NCBI RefSeq assembly: GCF_002843605.1
Contig: NZ_CP025263.1
Span: forward strand, 204,501 to 268,500
Length of the DNA: 64,000 bases
Source: Pseudomonas sp. S09G 359
GTDB lineage: Bacteria; Pseudomonadota; Gammaproteobacteria; Pseudomonadales; Pseudomonadaceae
Direction of reading: 5' to 3'
Shown here: positions 9,387 to 18,103 of the stretch, piece after piece
Numbering within the stretch: the first letter of the stretch is position 1
Layout: each line of letters begins with the position of its first letter
Program-made: the position numbers and the translations under genes
Notes under the pieces: model-generated
Told to the model about the DNA's origin: nothing
Seen by the model: the letters and a program-made list of their open reading frames with translations, nothing else
The model's database searches: none

Positions 9387-12300
9387 ATGAAAAATGCAAG
9401 CCTGAAGTTCGGCGTGTTCGCCTTGAGCTCTCAACGAATCAACAAGCTGTTGCTGGTGCTCGCCGGCCTTACGGTGCTGCTGGTCAGCATGTGTTATTGG
9501 GCAGTTGAACGGGTATTGGACGAAGAACGGATCAAGGTCGACTTCCATTTTTCGGGTTTGATCGAGAGCATCCACGAATACGACACGTTTTTGCGCAGTG
9601 TCGCCAGTGCCTATGACCGCACCAACCAGAATACGCTGCTCAATATTCGCCCGATCTCGCGCGTTGAGATTTTGCACAAAGGCCAGGAGCGGGTGTTCCA
9701 GAATCACGGCTTGGCCCTGTCCCAGCCTTTTACCCTGAGCGAGCGCAAGCGCTATGACCCTGAGCAATTGCAGGGCGGCTATTCGCTGGGCGTGCAAATG
9801 ACCGATTTCTACAGCGCATTCTGGGCCAGCTCTTTCTATTCTTCACCACAGATATTCCTGTTTTCGCCCAGTGACCAGTTCAATATCGCGATTCCCGGCG
9901 TCGATGGCACACGTAAGCAATCGATATTGCTCAAGAGCAACTTCTTTGACGTAACAGCGGACTTGTACCAGGGACTGCTCGCCCGGCACCAGCAACTCAA
10001 TAATCGGCGCGTGAGCTGGATGCGTGCGCCCCAGGGCTTGTTGCCGGGCACCGAGACGATCGTGGCGTTTATCGGCCTGGACCTGAACCCGGCGGTCATG
10101 CCCGAGCGTCGGGATGAGGGGTTGCTGACAGTTGCAGCATTGTTGGACGCCGGGCAAATCAACGACCTGGACCGCCTGCTGATCCGACCGATTGACCATC
10201 GCGTCACGCTGATCTCTCCGGCAGGTGATGTGCTGCTGGGCGATGCCCAGGATTCAGCGTCATTGCCGGTGGGCATGAGCCTGGGCGCCGAAGGCTTGCG
10301 CTTCAAGGTGGTTTCCACCGGCAAGGACCAATGGATCGGCTTGTACACCATCAGCTATGAAAACTTCTTTCGCTTCGCCAAATGGTCATTGCTGGGCACG
10401 GGCGCTGTGTTTTTGCTCGCCGTGTTTTTGGGCTGGCGGGTCAATCGCTGGTACCGCGCCGGCATTGTCGAGCCTGCGTTGCGAGCGACGCGCTTACTGA
10501 CTGAAAGCGAAGAGTTCAACCGCGCCATGCTGCAAAGCGCCCCGGTGGGCCTATGCGTGGTTCAACGCAACAACAACCAGGTGCTGCTGGAAAATCAGCG
10601 CGCCCAGGAGTGGCAGGGCACCACTGAGCTGATCGGCTTGCTCAACCGCGACTATCAAGACGAAGAACCGCGCGAGATGCAGATCGAAGTGGCGGGGCGG
10701 CATTTGCTGGTTTCGTTCAGGTTCAGTCGCTATCAGGGTGAGGACGTGGTGCTCTGTGGGTTCAATGACATCACCCGCCATGTTGATGATGCCCTGCTGA
10801 TGGAGCAGGCCAAGCGTTCCGCTGACGAGGCGAGTGCCGCCAAGACATTGTTCCTGGCGACCATGAGCCATGAAATTCGCACGCCCCTGTATGGCGTGCT
10901 GGGCAACCTTGAGCTGCTGGGGCTGACCCAGTTGGACGCTCGCCAACAGGATTATCTGCAGACCATCGAGCGTTCGTCCGCAGTGTTGTTCCAGCTGATC
11001 AGCGATGTGCTGGACGTGTCGAAAATCGAATCCGGCCAAATGGCACTTGAGACCGTGACCTTCAGCCCGCTGGATGTCTTCGAAGATGCAGTCAACAGCT
11101 ATGCCGCAGCAGGCCTCAACAAGGGGCTGCAGATCTTCGCGTGTGTGGATGCGAACTTGCCTGCGCTGATGAGCGGTGACCCTGGCCGCATTCGGCAAAT
11201 CGTGAATAACCTGCTGAGTAATGCGATCAAGTTCACTGATTCCGGGCGGGTGATCGTGCGTCTCAAGGTGACAGACCTGGAAATGACCCACGCAACCTTG
11301 CAATGGCAGGTTTCCGACACGGGAACCGGCATCAGCGAAAAGCAATTAGGACAGTTATTCAAACCGTTCTCACAGCTGGCTGGCAGCCAGCAGGCTGGCG
11401 GCGCGGGCCTTGGCTTGTCGATCTGCTCACGCTTGAGCGAATTGATGGGCGCACAATTGCGAGTGGTCAGCGAGCCGGGGCTGGGCAGCAGTTTTTCCCT
11501 TCACCAGCGCCTGCCTATCGTCCCAGGCCCACTCCCGGACTGTTCGGCGATTGAGCTGCAAGGAGTGACGGTGTACGTGCGCGCTCCGTTCAAGGAACTT
11601 GAGCAATCGCTGATTGATTGGCTCAACCGCTGGGGCGCGCGTGCGGCGGCGTTGCCGCCGGGGTACCAGGGAGAGCAACATGAGTTGCTGCTGGACAGGG
11701 TGACCGGGGCTGGTCAGCACAGCGATTGGAGGGGGGTGTGCATCACGGCGACTGAGCTCGCTGCACCCCAGACCGAAGCGTTGAGGCCGGCGTGGACGGT
11801 CAACGCCTACGACATTCGCGGCATCGCCCGAACGCTGTCGCAGGCGCATCCAGGCGGGGCAAAACCGCTAGGACCCACCGAGCGCGTGAGTGACCAGCGT
11901 TTGGGGTTGAGGGTGTTGGTGGCCGAGGATAACCCGATCAATCGCGCCATTTTGCAGGAGCAGCTCGAGGCGCTGGGCGCGAGGGTCGTCGCCGCTGAAG
12001 ATGGTGAGGAAGCGCTGCAACGTTGGTCGCCTGGCACCTTTGATCTGGTCATCACCGATATCAATATGCCCCGGCTTGACGGCTATAGCCTGACCCGTGC
12101 CCTGCGCGAGCGTGATCGACAAACGCCGATCATTGGCGTCACTGCAAACGCCCTCCGCGAAGAGGGTGAGCAGTGCCTGGCGGCGGGCATGGACACCTGG
12201 GTGGTCAAACCCTTGAGCCTGGACGCGTTGCGCAAGACGCTGCTGCGCTATGGCGGCGCGCGCGTGGATAGACAGCGGGCAGGTTCGGCCTTGCAGCCGG

Positions 12301-12632
12301 GCGATATGGACGGGTGGATCACGTTTTCCGCAACCATGCACCGGCTATTCATCACCACCCTGCAGGACGACGTTCGCCTGACTCGGCAGGGTCTCGACAC
12401 CGGTGACAAAGAACAAGTGGTGCGCCACTTGCACCGCATGAATGGGTCCCTAGCATCGATTCGTGCCGTGCGTTTGAGTGCTGCCTGCAACGCACTGGAA
12501 GAATCGCTGTACAAGGGCTCACTGAACCCGAGCCTGGCGACTCAGGTACGCACCCTGTTACAGCGCCTGGAAGCGGTCATGGACGCCCTGGCGTCCAACC
12601 CAGGCGCTCAAGGCCAACCATCGGACAGGTAG
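9387..12632 (+). CDS. Hybrid sensor histidine kinase with receiver and HPt, RcsC/RocS2-like
   Basis: This membrane hybrid kinase of 1081 residues has TM1 (LLLVLAGLTVLLVSMCYW), a periplasmic sensor region, TM2 (WSLLGTGAVFLLAVFLGW) and a PAS-like segment. HisKA carries His495 in FLATMSHEIRTPLYG, followed by HATPase (NNLLSNAIKF, GAGLGLSI), a degenerate receiver-like segment, a receiver (Asp891, VITDINMP) and a C-terminal HPt domain. The likely HPt histidine is His1016 (LHRMNGSLAS); the usual Lys after it is Asn. The ATG at 9387 is taken because the signal-anchor starts just after it; the ribosome site is weak (GGGGCG). It is closely related to the kinase at 5295 and probably arose by duplication. 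Two bases separate it from the LuxR-type regulator. Confidence 0.85.
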   Translation: MKNASLKFGVFALSSQRINKLLLVLAGLTVLLVSMCYWAVERVLDEERIKVDFHFSGLIESIHEYDTFLRSVASAYDRTNQNTLLNIRPISRVEILHKGQERVFQNHGLALSQPFTLSERKRYDPEQLQGGYSLGVQMTDFYSAFWASSFYSSPQIFLFSPSDQFNIAIPGVDGTRKQSILLKSNFFDVTADLYQGLLARHQQLNNRRVSWMRAPQGLLPGTETIVAFIGLDLNPAVMPERRDEGLLTVAALLDAGQINDLDRLLIRPIDHRVTLISPAGDVLLGDAQDSASLPVGMSLGAEGLRFKVVSTGKDQWIGLYTISYENFFRFAKWSLLGTGAVFLLAVFLGWRVNRWYRAGIVEPALRATRLLTESEEFNRAMLQSAPVGLCVVQRNNNQVLLENQRAQEWQGTTELIGLLNRDYQDEEPREMQIEVAGRHLLVSFRFSRYQGEDVVLCGFNDITRHVDDALLMEQAKRSADEASAAKTLFLATMSHEIRTPLYGVLGNLELLGLTQLDARQQDYLQTIERSSAVLFQLISDVLDVSKIESGQMALETVTFSPLDVFEDAVNSYAAAGLNKGLQIFACVDANLPALMSGDPGRIRQIVNNLLSNAIKFTDSGRVIVRLKVTDLEMTHATLQWQVSDTGTGISEKQLGQLFKPFSQLAGSQQAGGAGLGLSICSRLSELMGAQLRVVSEPGLGSSFSLHQRLPIVPGPLPDCSAIELQGVTVYVRAPFKELEQSLIDWLNRWGARAAALPPGYQGEQHELLLDRVTGAGQHSDWRGVCITATELAAPQTEALRPAWTVNAYDIRGIARTLSQAHPGGAKPLGPTERVSDQRLGLRVLVAEDNPINRAILQEQLEALGARVVAAEDGEEALQRWSPGTFDLVITDINMPRLDGYSLTRALRERDRQTPIIGVTANALREEGEQCLAAGMDTWVVKPLSLDALRKTLLRYGGARVDRQRAGSALQPGDMDGWITFSATMHRLFITTLQDDVRLTRQGLDTGDKEQVVRHLHRMNGSLASIRAVRLSAACNALEESLYKGSLNPSLATQVRTLLQRLEAVMDALASNPGAQGQPSDR

Positions 12633-12634
12633 AC

Positions 12635-13282
12635 ATGAAAAAAATCAAGGTAGTGATTGCGGACGATCATCCCATCGTGCTGCTCGGCGTGCGTGAAGTT
12701 ATCCAGCGCGATGCTCGTTTTGAAGTGGTGGGTGAAGCGACCAGTTCGAGCCAATTGATCGACAGGCTTCAGAGCGAAAAACCGGACGTGGTCATTACCG
12801 ATTTTCACATGCCCGGCGATTCGACATTTGGTGATGGCCTCAAACTGATCGAGTACCTCACTCGAAGGTTTGTCGACACACAGATCCTGGTGCTGACCAT
12901 GATGTCGAACAATTTGATCGTGTCACGCCTGCATGAATTGGGGGTGATGGGGGTCATTCAAAAAAACCACTTGCACGAAGAAATTGAAAACGCCCTGAAT
13001 GCCCTCGCCCTGCGCCGCAATTACCAGAGCCCTGTGCAGGAAGCCATGTCGGTTATCCACAATCAGCAGCAGATCAACGAGCGCTTTGCCAGCTTGTCCC
13101 TGCGTGAGATGGAAGTGCTGCGCTTGTTCGTGGCCGGCCACAGCGTGACAGACATTGCGCGCATGGTTAATCGCAGCAGTAAGACAGTTAGCGCGCAAAA
13201 GGTCTCAGCGATGCGCAAGCTTGAGGTGAGTACCGACCAGGCACTGGTGACTTACTGTGTAAATGCCGGGAAGTTTCAATAA
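12635..13282 (+). CDS. LuxR/NarL-type response regulator, RcsB/RocA1-like
   Basis: This 215-residue response regulator has an N-terminal receiver (IKVVIADDHPIVLLGVRE; phospho-site Asp56 in VVITDFHMPG) and a C-terminal LuxR-type helix-turn-helix (about 149-200: LSLREMEVLRLFVAGHSVTDIARMVN, then KTVSAQKVSAMRKL). It should be the DNA-binding output of the phosphorelay encoded upstream and the activator of the divergent fimbrial operon, as RcsB is for cupD and RocA1 for cupC (established for those homologues; inferred here). It follows the hybrid kinase after two bases, with GGACAGGT as ribosome site. Confidence 0.88.
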   Translation: MKKIKVVIADDHPIVLLGVREVIQRDARFEVVGEATSSSQLIDRLQSEKPDVVITDFHMPGDSTFGDGLKLIEYLTRRFVDTQILVLTMMSNNLIVSRLHELGVMGVIQKNHLHEEIENALNALALRRNYQSPVQEAMSVIHNQQQINERFASLSLREMEVLRLFVAGHSVTDIARMVNRSSKTVSAQKVSAMRKLEVSTDQALVTYCVNAGKFQ

Positions 13283-13369
13283 GACACGTCCATTTTTAAG
13301 AACTGCCTGATGGCCGGCGGCAGGCGCACCTTCGATCATGCCCTCATTTATGGGTATGGATCGTCAAAT

Positions 13370-13762
13370 ATGAGCGGCAAGAGGGTGAAGCATAAAAACA
13401 TCATGGTGCTATGCCGCCACGCCGGTGTCCTGCTCAACTACAGTGCGTTGTTAAATGAAGCAGGGTATTTCCGGATCGGCTTGTGCGCATCCATGAACGA
13501 TGTACTGAACGCCATGGCCAATACCAAAAGGATCGATTGCTTTATCGTCGATGGTTTCAAGATAAGCACTGCCGATAAACGCCACCTCAGAAGCTTGAAT
13601 CAAGGCTGCCTGATAAAGCGGTTTTTACTATTGGGCGACTTTGCGTTTGCCGACCAACCGCGCGTATTTGCCTGGGCCAAGGCCCATCACATCCCATTGC
13701 TGGGGATGGCCAGGCAACCTGTGAGCGCGGCGGATCTGGAGCGGTATCTGCAAGTGCTGTAG
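13370..13762 (+). CDS. Small degenerate receiver-like protein at the end of the phosphorelay operon
   Basis: The protein has 130 residues when read from the ATG at 13370 (MSGKRVKHKNIMVLCRHAGVL). The pattern of beta strand IMVLC, helix, then IDCFIVDGFKIS with an Asp where a receiver has its phospho-site, then FLLLGDFAF and IPLLGMARQPVSAADL, follows the alternating fold of a CheY-like receiver. The N-terminal acidic pair is missing (IMVLCRHAG), as is the conserved Lys-Pro (ARQP). It is therefore probably an unphosphorylated pseudo-receiver or a diverged relic. It lies 87 bases after the LuxR-type regulator on the same strand, before a terminator. No named family was recognised. An upstream ATG at 13310 would add 20 residues. 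Confidence 0.6.
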   Translation: MSGKRVKHKNIMVLCRHAGVLLNYSALLNEAGYFRIGLCASMNDVLNAMANTKRIDCFIVDGFKISTADKRHLRSLNQGCLIKRFLLLGDFAFADQPRVFAWAKAHHIPLLGMARQPVSAADLERYLQVL

Positions 13763-13842
13763 CCCGGGAGTGCTGGGTGGGATTGGTTGCGATAGATGTG
13801 TGCGCCACCAGTGGGTTGCTGGGCTGTGGCGCAGAAAAACGA

Positions 13843-13876
13843 AAAAGCCCTAGGTCTTTTGACCTGGGGCTTTTTT
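13843..13876. terminator. Rho-independent terminator, probable native terminator of tRNA-Arg
   Basis: The stem AAAAGCCC(TA)GGTC - TTTT - GACC(T)GGGGCTTTT has T runs on both strands, so it can act both ways. It ends the phosphorelay operon on the plus strand. It also stands nine bases before the left att site, where the 3' side of tRNA-Arg would lie before the islands inserted. Confidence 0.8.
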
Positions 13877-13885
13877 ATCTGTATC

Positions 13886-13908
13886 TGGTGCCCCGGCGTC
13901 GTTTGAAC
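13886..13908. other. Left att-like site of island A
   Basis: TGGTGCCCCGGCGTCGTTTG matches the left end of island B at 15221-15242 (TGGTGCCCCGGCGTCATTTG). Its first six bases are the complement of the tRNA-Arg 3' end (TGGTGC at 32427). It marks the outer left boundary of the tandem island array. Confidence 0.7.
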
Positions 13909-13960
13909 TTGGCGGTAAGATGCCCGTATTTATTGGGTTTCTTTGGTGGTTCGTCGGTTA

Positions 13961-13981
13961 GGCATACACGTGGGCATACAG
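13961..13981. repeat. Arm-type direct repeats, island A left end
   Basis: Two direct copies of GGCATACA sit 12 bases apart, 75 bases inside the att site. The same arrangement (GGATACAC twice, 12-base period) occurs at both ends of island B. Probable integrase arm-binding sites. Confidence 0.6.
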
Positions 13982-14146
13982 GGCGCTTCCTTCTGGCCAC
14001 TTTTTCGTGGCATCCCCGTGGGGCAAAGCAACACCAAATCGTTGATGCATTGATAGTCTGTATACGCGCTCAGCCGGCTAGGACTTTTCTCTTAAGCTAA
14101 TCAGGCTCAACACCCAAAACCGAACGCATGACACAAGGATATCCCG

Positions 14147-14464
14147 ATGACCCTAGCTGACTTGCAACGGCTATCAGTATCTCAAAGCGAACTGGTTCTT
14201 CCTTATCCTCACGCGATTACAGCTTTGCAACTCCTGGAGGCAACCGGCGCCATCCTGATGGGGTGGGAGGGATGGTTACTCTACCCAGACGGCAGGTTGG
14301 GACATTCAGACATGCACCAAGGCACCACTGACACGTCAGCGCTTTCTTCATCAGAGGCGTATAGCTGGGCCAAAGCCTCCATGACCCTGTCGCAAAATGA
14401 ACACGAACTCCAAAACGAAACTACCGATATCAAGCTGCTTTTTTGCATCGTTGTGAATGCTTGA
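14147..14464 (+). CDS. Hypothetical protein of island A
   Basis: This protein of 105 residues has a good ribosome site (AAGGATATCCC) before its ATG. Visible features are a soluble, mixed sequence with LYPDGRLGHS in the middle and an Ala/Ser/Glu-rich amphipathic stretch (SSSEAYSWAKASMTLSQNEHE). There is no signal peptide and no membrane segment. No family was recognised. Size and position, as the only intact gene left in a decayed island, would suit an immunity or stress protein, but nothing in the sequence proves that. It is followed by an iteron cluster rather than a further gene. Confidence 0.55.
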   Translation: MTLADLQRLSVSQSELVLPYPHAITALQLLEATGAILMGWEGWLLYPDGRLGHSDMHQGTTDTSALSSSEAYSWAKASMTLSQNEHELQNETTDIKLLFCIVVNA

Positions 14465-14594
14465 AAATGCCCCGCTGAACGATTCAGCCAATCTGTTGCG
14501 CCGACCGGTTGAATCCGGCCAGAGGCCAACAATGTGGTGTAGGGCCAATTTGGAAAGGCAGTATGAGAGCACATATCCAGCCCCCTCCAAAACT

Positions 14595-14717
14595 GGTGTA
14601 ACCGGTGTTACGAGTGTAACGCCCTTCACCAAATGCCCGGCTTCATTGGCCTTCAGGCCTGTTACACAATTGAGCGACATAGCGTACCCCCGATGTAACG
14701 CTGCCCCTGCGTGTAAC
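14595..14717. repeat. Iteron cluster of island A (GGTGTAAC type) with half hairpin
   Basis: Three tandem 9-base units (GGTGTAAC at 14595, GGTGTTAC at 14604, AGTGTAAC at 14613) are followed by TTGGCCTTCAG (14646-14656), which equals the right arm of the hairpin in island B cluster 2. Then come GTTACAC (14661), GATGTAAC (14692) and CGTGTAAC (14710). The layout equals the island B clusters but the repeat unit differs. Probable replication-initiator binding region. Confidence 0.65.
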
Positions 14718-14724
14718 GCTAAAG

Positions 14725-15110
14725 TCAGCATCTGGGTGTTGTGGGCACCCGAGCGGCGGTCGTGGCTGTACCGTCCGGCCAGCCGGTGACGCCGAAGGCG
14801 GTGGCCAACTCTCCGGCCGCTGCTGCGAGGCCAAAGCGAAGGGCGGCACGCTGGGCTTGTCCACTGGCTGATGCGGGCAAGTTTTGGGTGATGAACTGCT
14901 CCACCGTGCGGCGTACGATCACCGACTCCTGAGGATTTCTCCGGGCGCATACAGTGCGTGCAGGAAGGCGGTGAGGGGAGTGCCGTAGTATTTGGCTACA
15001 CGACCTTTGAGCATATCGAGGAGGGCGACAGCGTCTTCAAAACCGTTCAACACGGCGAGCATGCGCACTTCCATGCCCGCATTCAGCTCCTTGCTGGTGT
15101 CGGCTACGGC
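14725..15110 (-). pseudogene. Fragment of DUF927 primase-helicase gene (island A)
   Basis: Read on the minus strand this aligns with the middle-to-C-terminal part of the intact primase at 24975-27881: ELNAGMEVRMLAV, FEDAVALL, KGRVAKYYGTPLTAFLHAL, then GQAQRAALRFGLAAAAGELA. It lacks an internal segment of about 39 bases (after RMLAV), has a frameshift near 14930 that brings a stop, and ends abruptly on both sides. No promoter or start remains. It is clearly a relic and diverged from the island B copy, so not a recent duplicate. Confidence 0.8.
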
Positions 15111-15146
15111 GGGAAGTGAGAGGGGTAGACGGGACGGATAGCCAGA

Positions 15147-15226
15147 AACAAGAAAACCCGCACAGGGCGGGCTTCTTGGGGTGTTTCGTAGACTGTCTGA
15201 GACAGCCAGAAACTAATATATGGTGC
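15147..15226. other. Junction of islands A and B: direct repeat / attL of island B
   Basis: Bases 15147-15215 equal 32353-32421 with a single mismatch. The following bases to TGGTGC match with two further changes. The repeat includes a terminator-like hairpin (CCCGCACAGGGCGGG) and ends in the TGGTGC shared with the tRNA 3' end. It is the right end of island A joined to the left end of island B. Confidence 0.8.
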
Positions 15227-15295
15227 CCCGGCGTCATTTGAATAGGAAAGGTAAAGTATTGATTTTGATATAAATTATTGAGTTAAACAATTATA

Positions 15296-15317
15296 GGGAT
15301 ACACGCTGGGATACACG
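15296..15317. repeat. Arm-type direct repeats, island B left end
   Basis: GGGATACAC occurs at 15296 and again 12 bases on, 75 bases inside the att site. It matches the pair at 32292-32313 near the integrase. The rest of 15243-15618 is AT-rich with no gene or other structure seen. Confidence 0.6.
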
Positions 15318-15618
15318 AGGAGCGTTACTAGCTGTTGACTATCCAATCTTCGCTTAACAAAGACATTCTTTTGACCGCCTGGAGTCTTTCGAAGTTTCAG
15401 CTTATGTCGTGTTACGGCAATAAATCTCGCTACGCTAGGCTAAGGATGTAGAGAATGGAGTTCGTCTCTTCCGGTTAATCTCAAAAACATCGTAATGACT
15501 GCGGTTTAGAAATAGAAGCATAGGCAGTCGATTATATTCTAAGATGTTTCTTCATTTCGGTTAATGTGCTAATCCTCAGCAGTAGCAGGCAAATATTCAG
15601 CGCGTTAGGGAGAAGGTG

Positions 15619-17895
15619 ATGAAATGGATACGCAGGTTTTTTGGGCGCAATGCTTTAATTTCGGAACCATCTGCTGCTGATCCTGCTTCGCAGGCGTCCG
15701 AACACGATGAAGATGACAATCGCTATTTTTCCGACGAGCCCATCGAGTCTAAGGTTCATGACCGGTTTGGGCGGGCACTCTTCGCAGCCCGGATTGCCGA
15801 GACAATTGCCAAACGTAGAGATCCATCCAGCATCGTCATCGGACTATTCGGCCCATGGGGTGATGGCAAGACATCCGTGCTCAAGATGATGGAGGAGTCC
15901 CTTGTTCAATATAATCAGGTTGTCACAATACGGTTTAATCCATGGCACTTCCCTTCAGAGGATGCGCTCCTGCGAGGTTTCTTCGGTACTTTGGCAGAAG
16001 CTCTAGGAAAGGAACCAGCATTTAAAGAAAAAGCAGCAAAACTACTTGAGTCTTACGGCGGTATTCTATCTATAGTTTCTGTCGCTCTACCCGGTGTTGA
16101 GATCAATCCCGGAGAAGCTGCAAAAAATATTGGAGAATCATTATCCAAGGTCAGTCTTGAGCAACTAAAAGAGCAGATCGACTTTCTTCTAGGACAAAGT
16201 GGAAAAAGGCTAGTCATTCTAATCGATGATATCGACCGGCTGGACAAAGATGAAACGAATGCTGTATTCAAGTTGGTAAAGCTTTCAGCAAGTTTTAAAT
16301 ATACGAGCTATGTATTGGCTTTTGACGATGATGTAGTCGCCGCTGCTATAGGTGAGCGATACGGCGCAGGCGGCCTCGAAGCCGGGCGGGCATTTCTCGA
16401 AAAGATCATCCAAGTTCCTTTACACCTGCCACCTGCTGATAAAATGAGTCTGCGGCAGATTACCTTCGAAGGTGTAGATCATGCACTCAGTCAAGCTGGA
16501 ATTATTCTAGATCAGCGCCAAATCGATATATTCTCGCGTTATTTTGTGGACGGGCTTGAGCCTAAGTTGGAGACTCCCAGGATTGCAAAACTCTACACAA
16601 ATGCATTAATGTTTGCGTTACCGCTTGTAAAAGGCGAAGTGAATGTTGCCGAGTTCATGCTAATTGAAGGTGTTCGCGTACTTTATCCAAAACTCTATGC
16701 GGCTATTCGTGACAATTCTGAAATGTTCCTGAAAGGTGAGCCTCGTGATGTTTTGAGAGGCTTGGAGCGACAATCTTCCCCTATCGACAGTCTTATCGAG
16801 AAAGCGATGCCAGCGTCATCTACGAAAGAGCGTGAACAGGTACGGGAACGGTTGCTCAAGCCATTATTTCCTCGAATTGGTAACTCAACGTATGGGGGCG
16901 ATTGGGAGGAGAAGTGGGCCGGAGAAAAGCGCTTATGCTCGGCTCGATATTTTAAGCGCTATTTCGTTTATGGGGTGCCTGAAGGTGATATAGCGGATAG
17001 TCACCTGAATGGCCTGATAGATGCACTAGTCGCATCTGATGTAGATGAGCAACGTAGGCTTCTGAGTGCTTACGCCACGCGTGCAATGCCGCAGTTGATA
17101 CAGGCGTTGCGTGATCGCGTGGATTTTATGAACGAAGTCTCTGTGTTGCCTGTCGCAATTGCGATTGCTAAAAATGGCGATCTCCTTCCCCGAGAGAGAG
17201 GACCATACGTACTTGGTGGCACGATGATGCAAGCTGGAATACTCATATCCCAACTTATGAGGCGTATTCCAATGCCCAATCGTCAGGCTGCTGTTGAAAC
17301 AATTGTTCAAGCAGTTTCGCCTTTAAAGATGGGGGTTGAGTGTATTCGCTGGCTTTTACATTGGCCTGATAGGCATGAGCAACATCAAGTTCTTCCGATG
17401 GAGGAAAATGACGTTATCTATAAATTGTTTGCCGACCGTATATATGAAGCTAACGTCTCTATACCGATATTTGAACAGGCAGGAGGCGACGCACCTCAAC
17501 TTTACTGGTACTGGCAAAAAGGCCGGAATAAGGAAGAGGTCGAAGTTGTGCTGCGGGAGTTATTTGAAGCCGAGCCTGCCCGTATGGATGAGTTTTTGGG
17601 AACCTACATAGGTGAGGGATGGGAGGTAGACAGTGGTCTACCCGTAAGATCGGACCTTCGGCGTGAAACGTATGATTCAATAGCCTTATTGATTGATCCT
17701 AGCTACATCAACGCTAATCTTCGCTCACGCTACGGATCCGAGTTGGATGCCCCAGATTACTATCAGGAAGGTCCGCCTGCGCGGTTAACAGCCCACCAGT
17801 TTGCATTCATTCACAAAAGTGTATTGGCTGAAGAGCAACTTCAAGCAGAGGCTGGATTGGCCTCAGAAGATCCGCCAGAAAAAAGTAAAGAATGA
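15619..17895 (+). CDS. KAP family P-loop NTPase
   Basis: This 758-residue protein carries a KAP-type P-loop NTPase domain in its first half: Walker A GLFGPWGDGKTSVL at about 75-88, the family motif RFNPWHFPSEDALL at about 112-125, and Walker B RLVILIDDIDRLD with Asp203-Asp204. The second half (about 330-758) is helical without a recognised domain. Unlike many KAP proteins, it has only a short hydrophobic stretch (ILSIVSVALPGV) between the Walker motifs. KAP NTPases occur in several anti-phage systems (for example QatA), but the Qat partner genes are not here. GGGAGAAGGTG precedes the ATG at 15619. First cargo gene inside the left end of the island; no co-directional partner follows. Confidence 0.85.
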   Translation: MKWIRRFFGRNALISEPSAADPASQASEHDEDDNRYFSDEPIESKVHDRFGRALFAARIAETIAKRRDPSSIVIGLFGPWGDGKTSVLKMMEESLVQYNQVVTIRFNPWHFPSEDALLRGFFGTLAEALGKEPAFKEKAAKLLESYGGILSIVSVALPGVEINPGEAAKNIGESLSKVSLEQLKEQIDFLLGQSGKRLVILIDDIDRLDKDETNAVFKLVKLSASFKYTSYVLAFDDDVVAAAIGERYGAGGLEAGRAFLEKIIQVPLHLPPADKMSLRQITFEGVDHALSQAGIILDQRQIDIFSRYFVDGLEPKLETPRIAKLYTNALMFALPLVKGEVNVAEFMLIEGVRVLYPKLYAAIRDNSEMFLKGEPRDVLRGLERQSSPIDSLIEKAMPASSTKEREQVRERLLKPLFPRIGNSTYGGDWEEKWAGEKRLCSARYFKRYFVYGVPEGDIADSHLNGLIDALVASDVDEQRRLLSAYATRAMPQLIQALRDRVDFMNEVSVLPVAIAIAKNGDLLPRERGPYVLGGTMMQAGILISQLMRRIPMPNRQAAVETIVQAVSPLKMGVECIRWLLHWPDRHEQHQVLPMEENDVIYKLFADRIYEANVSIPIFEQAGGDAPQLYWYWQKGRNKEEVEVVLRELFEAEPARMDEFLGTYIGEGWEVDSGLPVRSDLRRETYDSIALLIDPSYINANLRSRYGSELDAPDYYQEGPPARLTAHQFAFIHKSVLAEEQLQAEAGLASEDPPEKSKE

Positions 17896-18016
17896 TTATA
17901 GCTATCATAATGCTTGGCCGATATTAGTCGGTCGTTTAGCATTGCTATCAGTCATGCTTGAAATAGATTTCGGGCAATATACGGCTAGAAGGACATAATC
18001 GTAAGTAACAGCCCCC

Positions 18017-18035
18017 GCCCCTAAAAATTAGGGGC
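18017..18035. terminator. Hairpin between convergent genes
   Basis: GCCCCTA-aaaat-TAGGGGC is a perfect 7-base stem between the stop of the KAP gene and the stop of the minus-strand membrane protein gene. T-runs are not adjacent (TTTTTT begins 10 bases later), so its strength as a terminator is uncertain. Confidence 0.5.
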
Positions 18036-18103
18036 GAGGTAGCGTTTTTTCTAATACAGTCTACTGAGGTTGAATGTTTGAAGCCTACAATAGGCTGCCG
18101 TAT

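Larger units (their letters stand above)
13886..15220. mobile_element. Remnant genomic island A (tandem, internally deleted)
   Basis: This 1.3-kb segment carries a left att-like site (13886-13908), arm-type repeats (13961-13981), one small gene, an iteron cluster (14595-14717) and a broken primase fragment (14725-15110). From about 15111 on, its right end matches the right end of island B (32315-32421) base for base apart from scattered changes. The integrase, AlpA genes and most of the primase have been lost by deletion. It represents an earlier insertion at the same tRNA. Confidence 0.75.

Noticed and set aside
13886..13908. A second tRNA gene remnant at the left att site
   Set aside because: Beyond TGGTGC the bases do not fold into a T-arm; the sequence is the island left end, shared with 15221-15242.
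13777..14100. 107-codon frame on the plus strand across the island A left end
   Set aside because: It runs through a terminator, the att site and the arm repeats; no ribosome site and no protein-like sequence.
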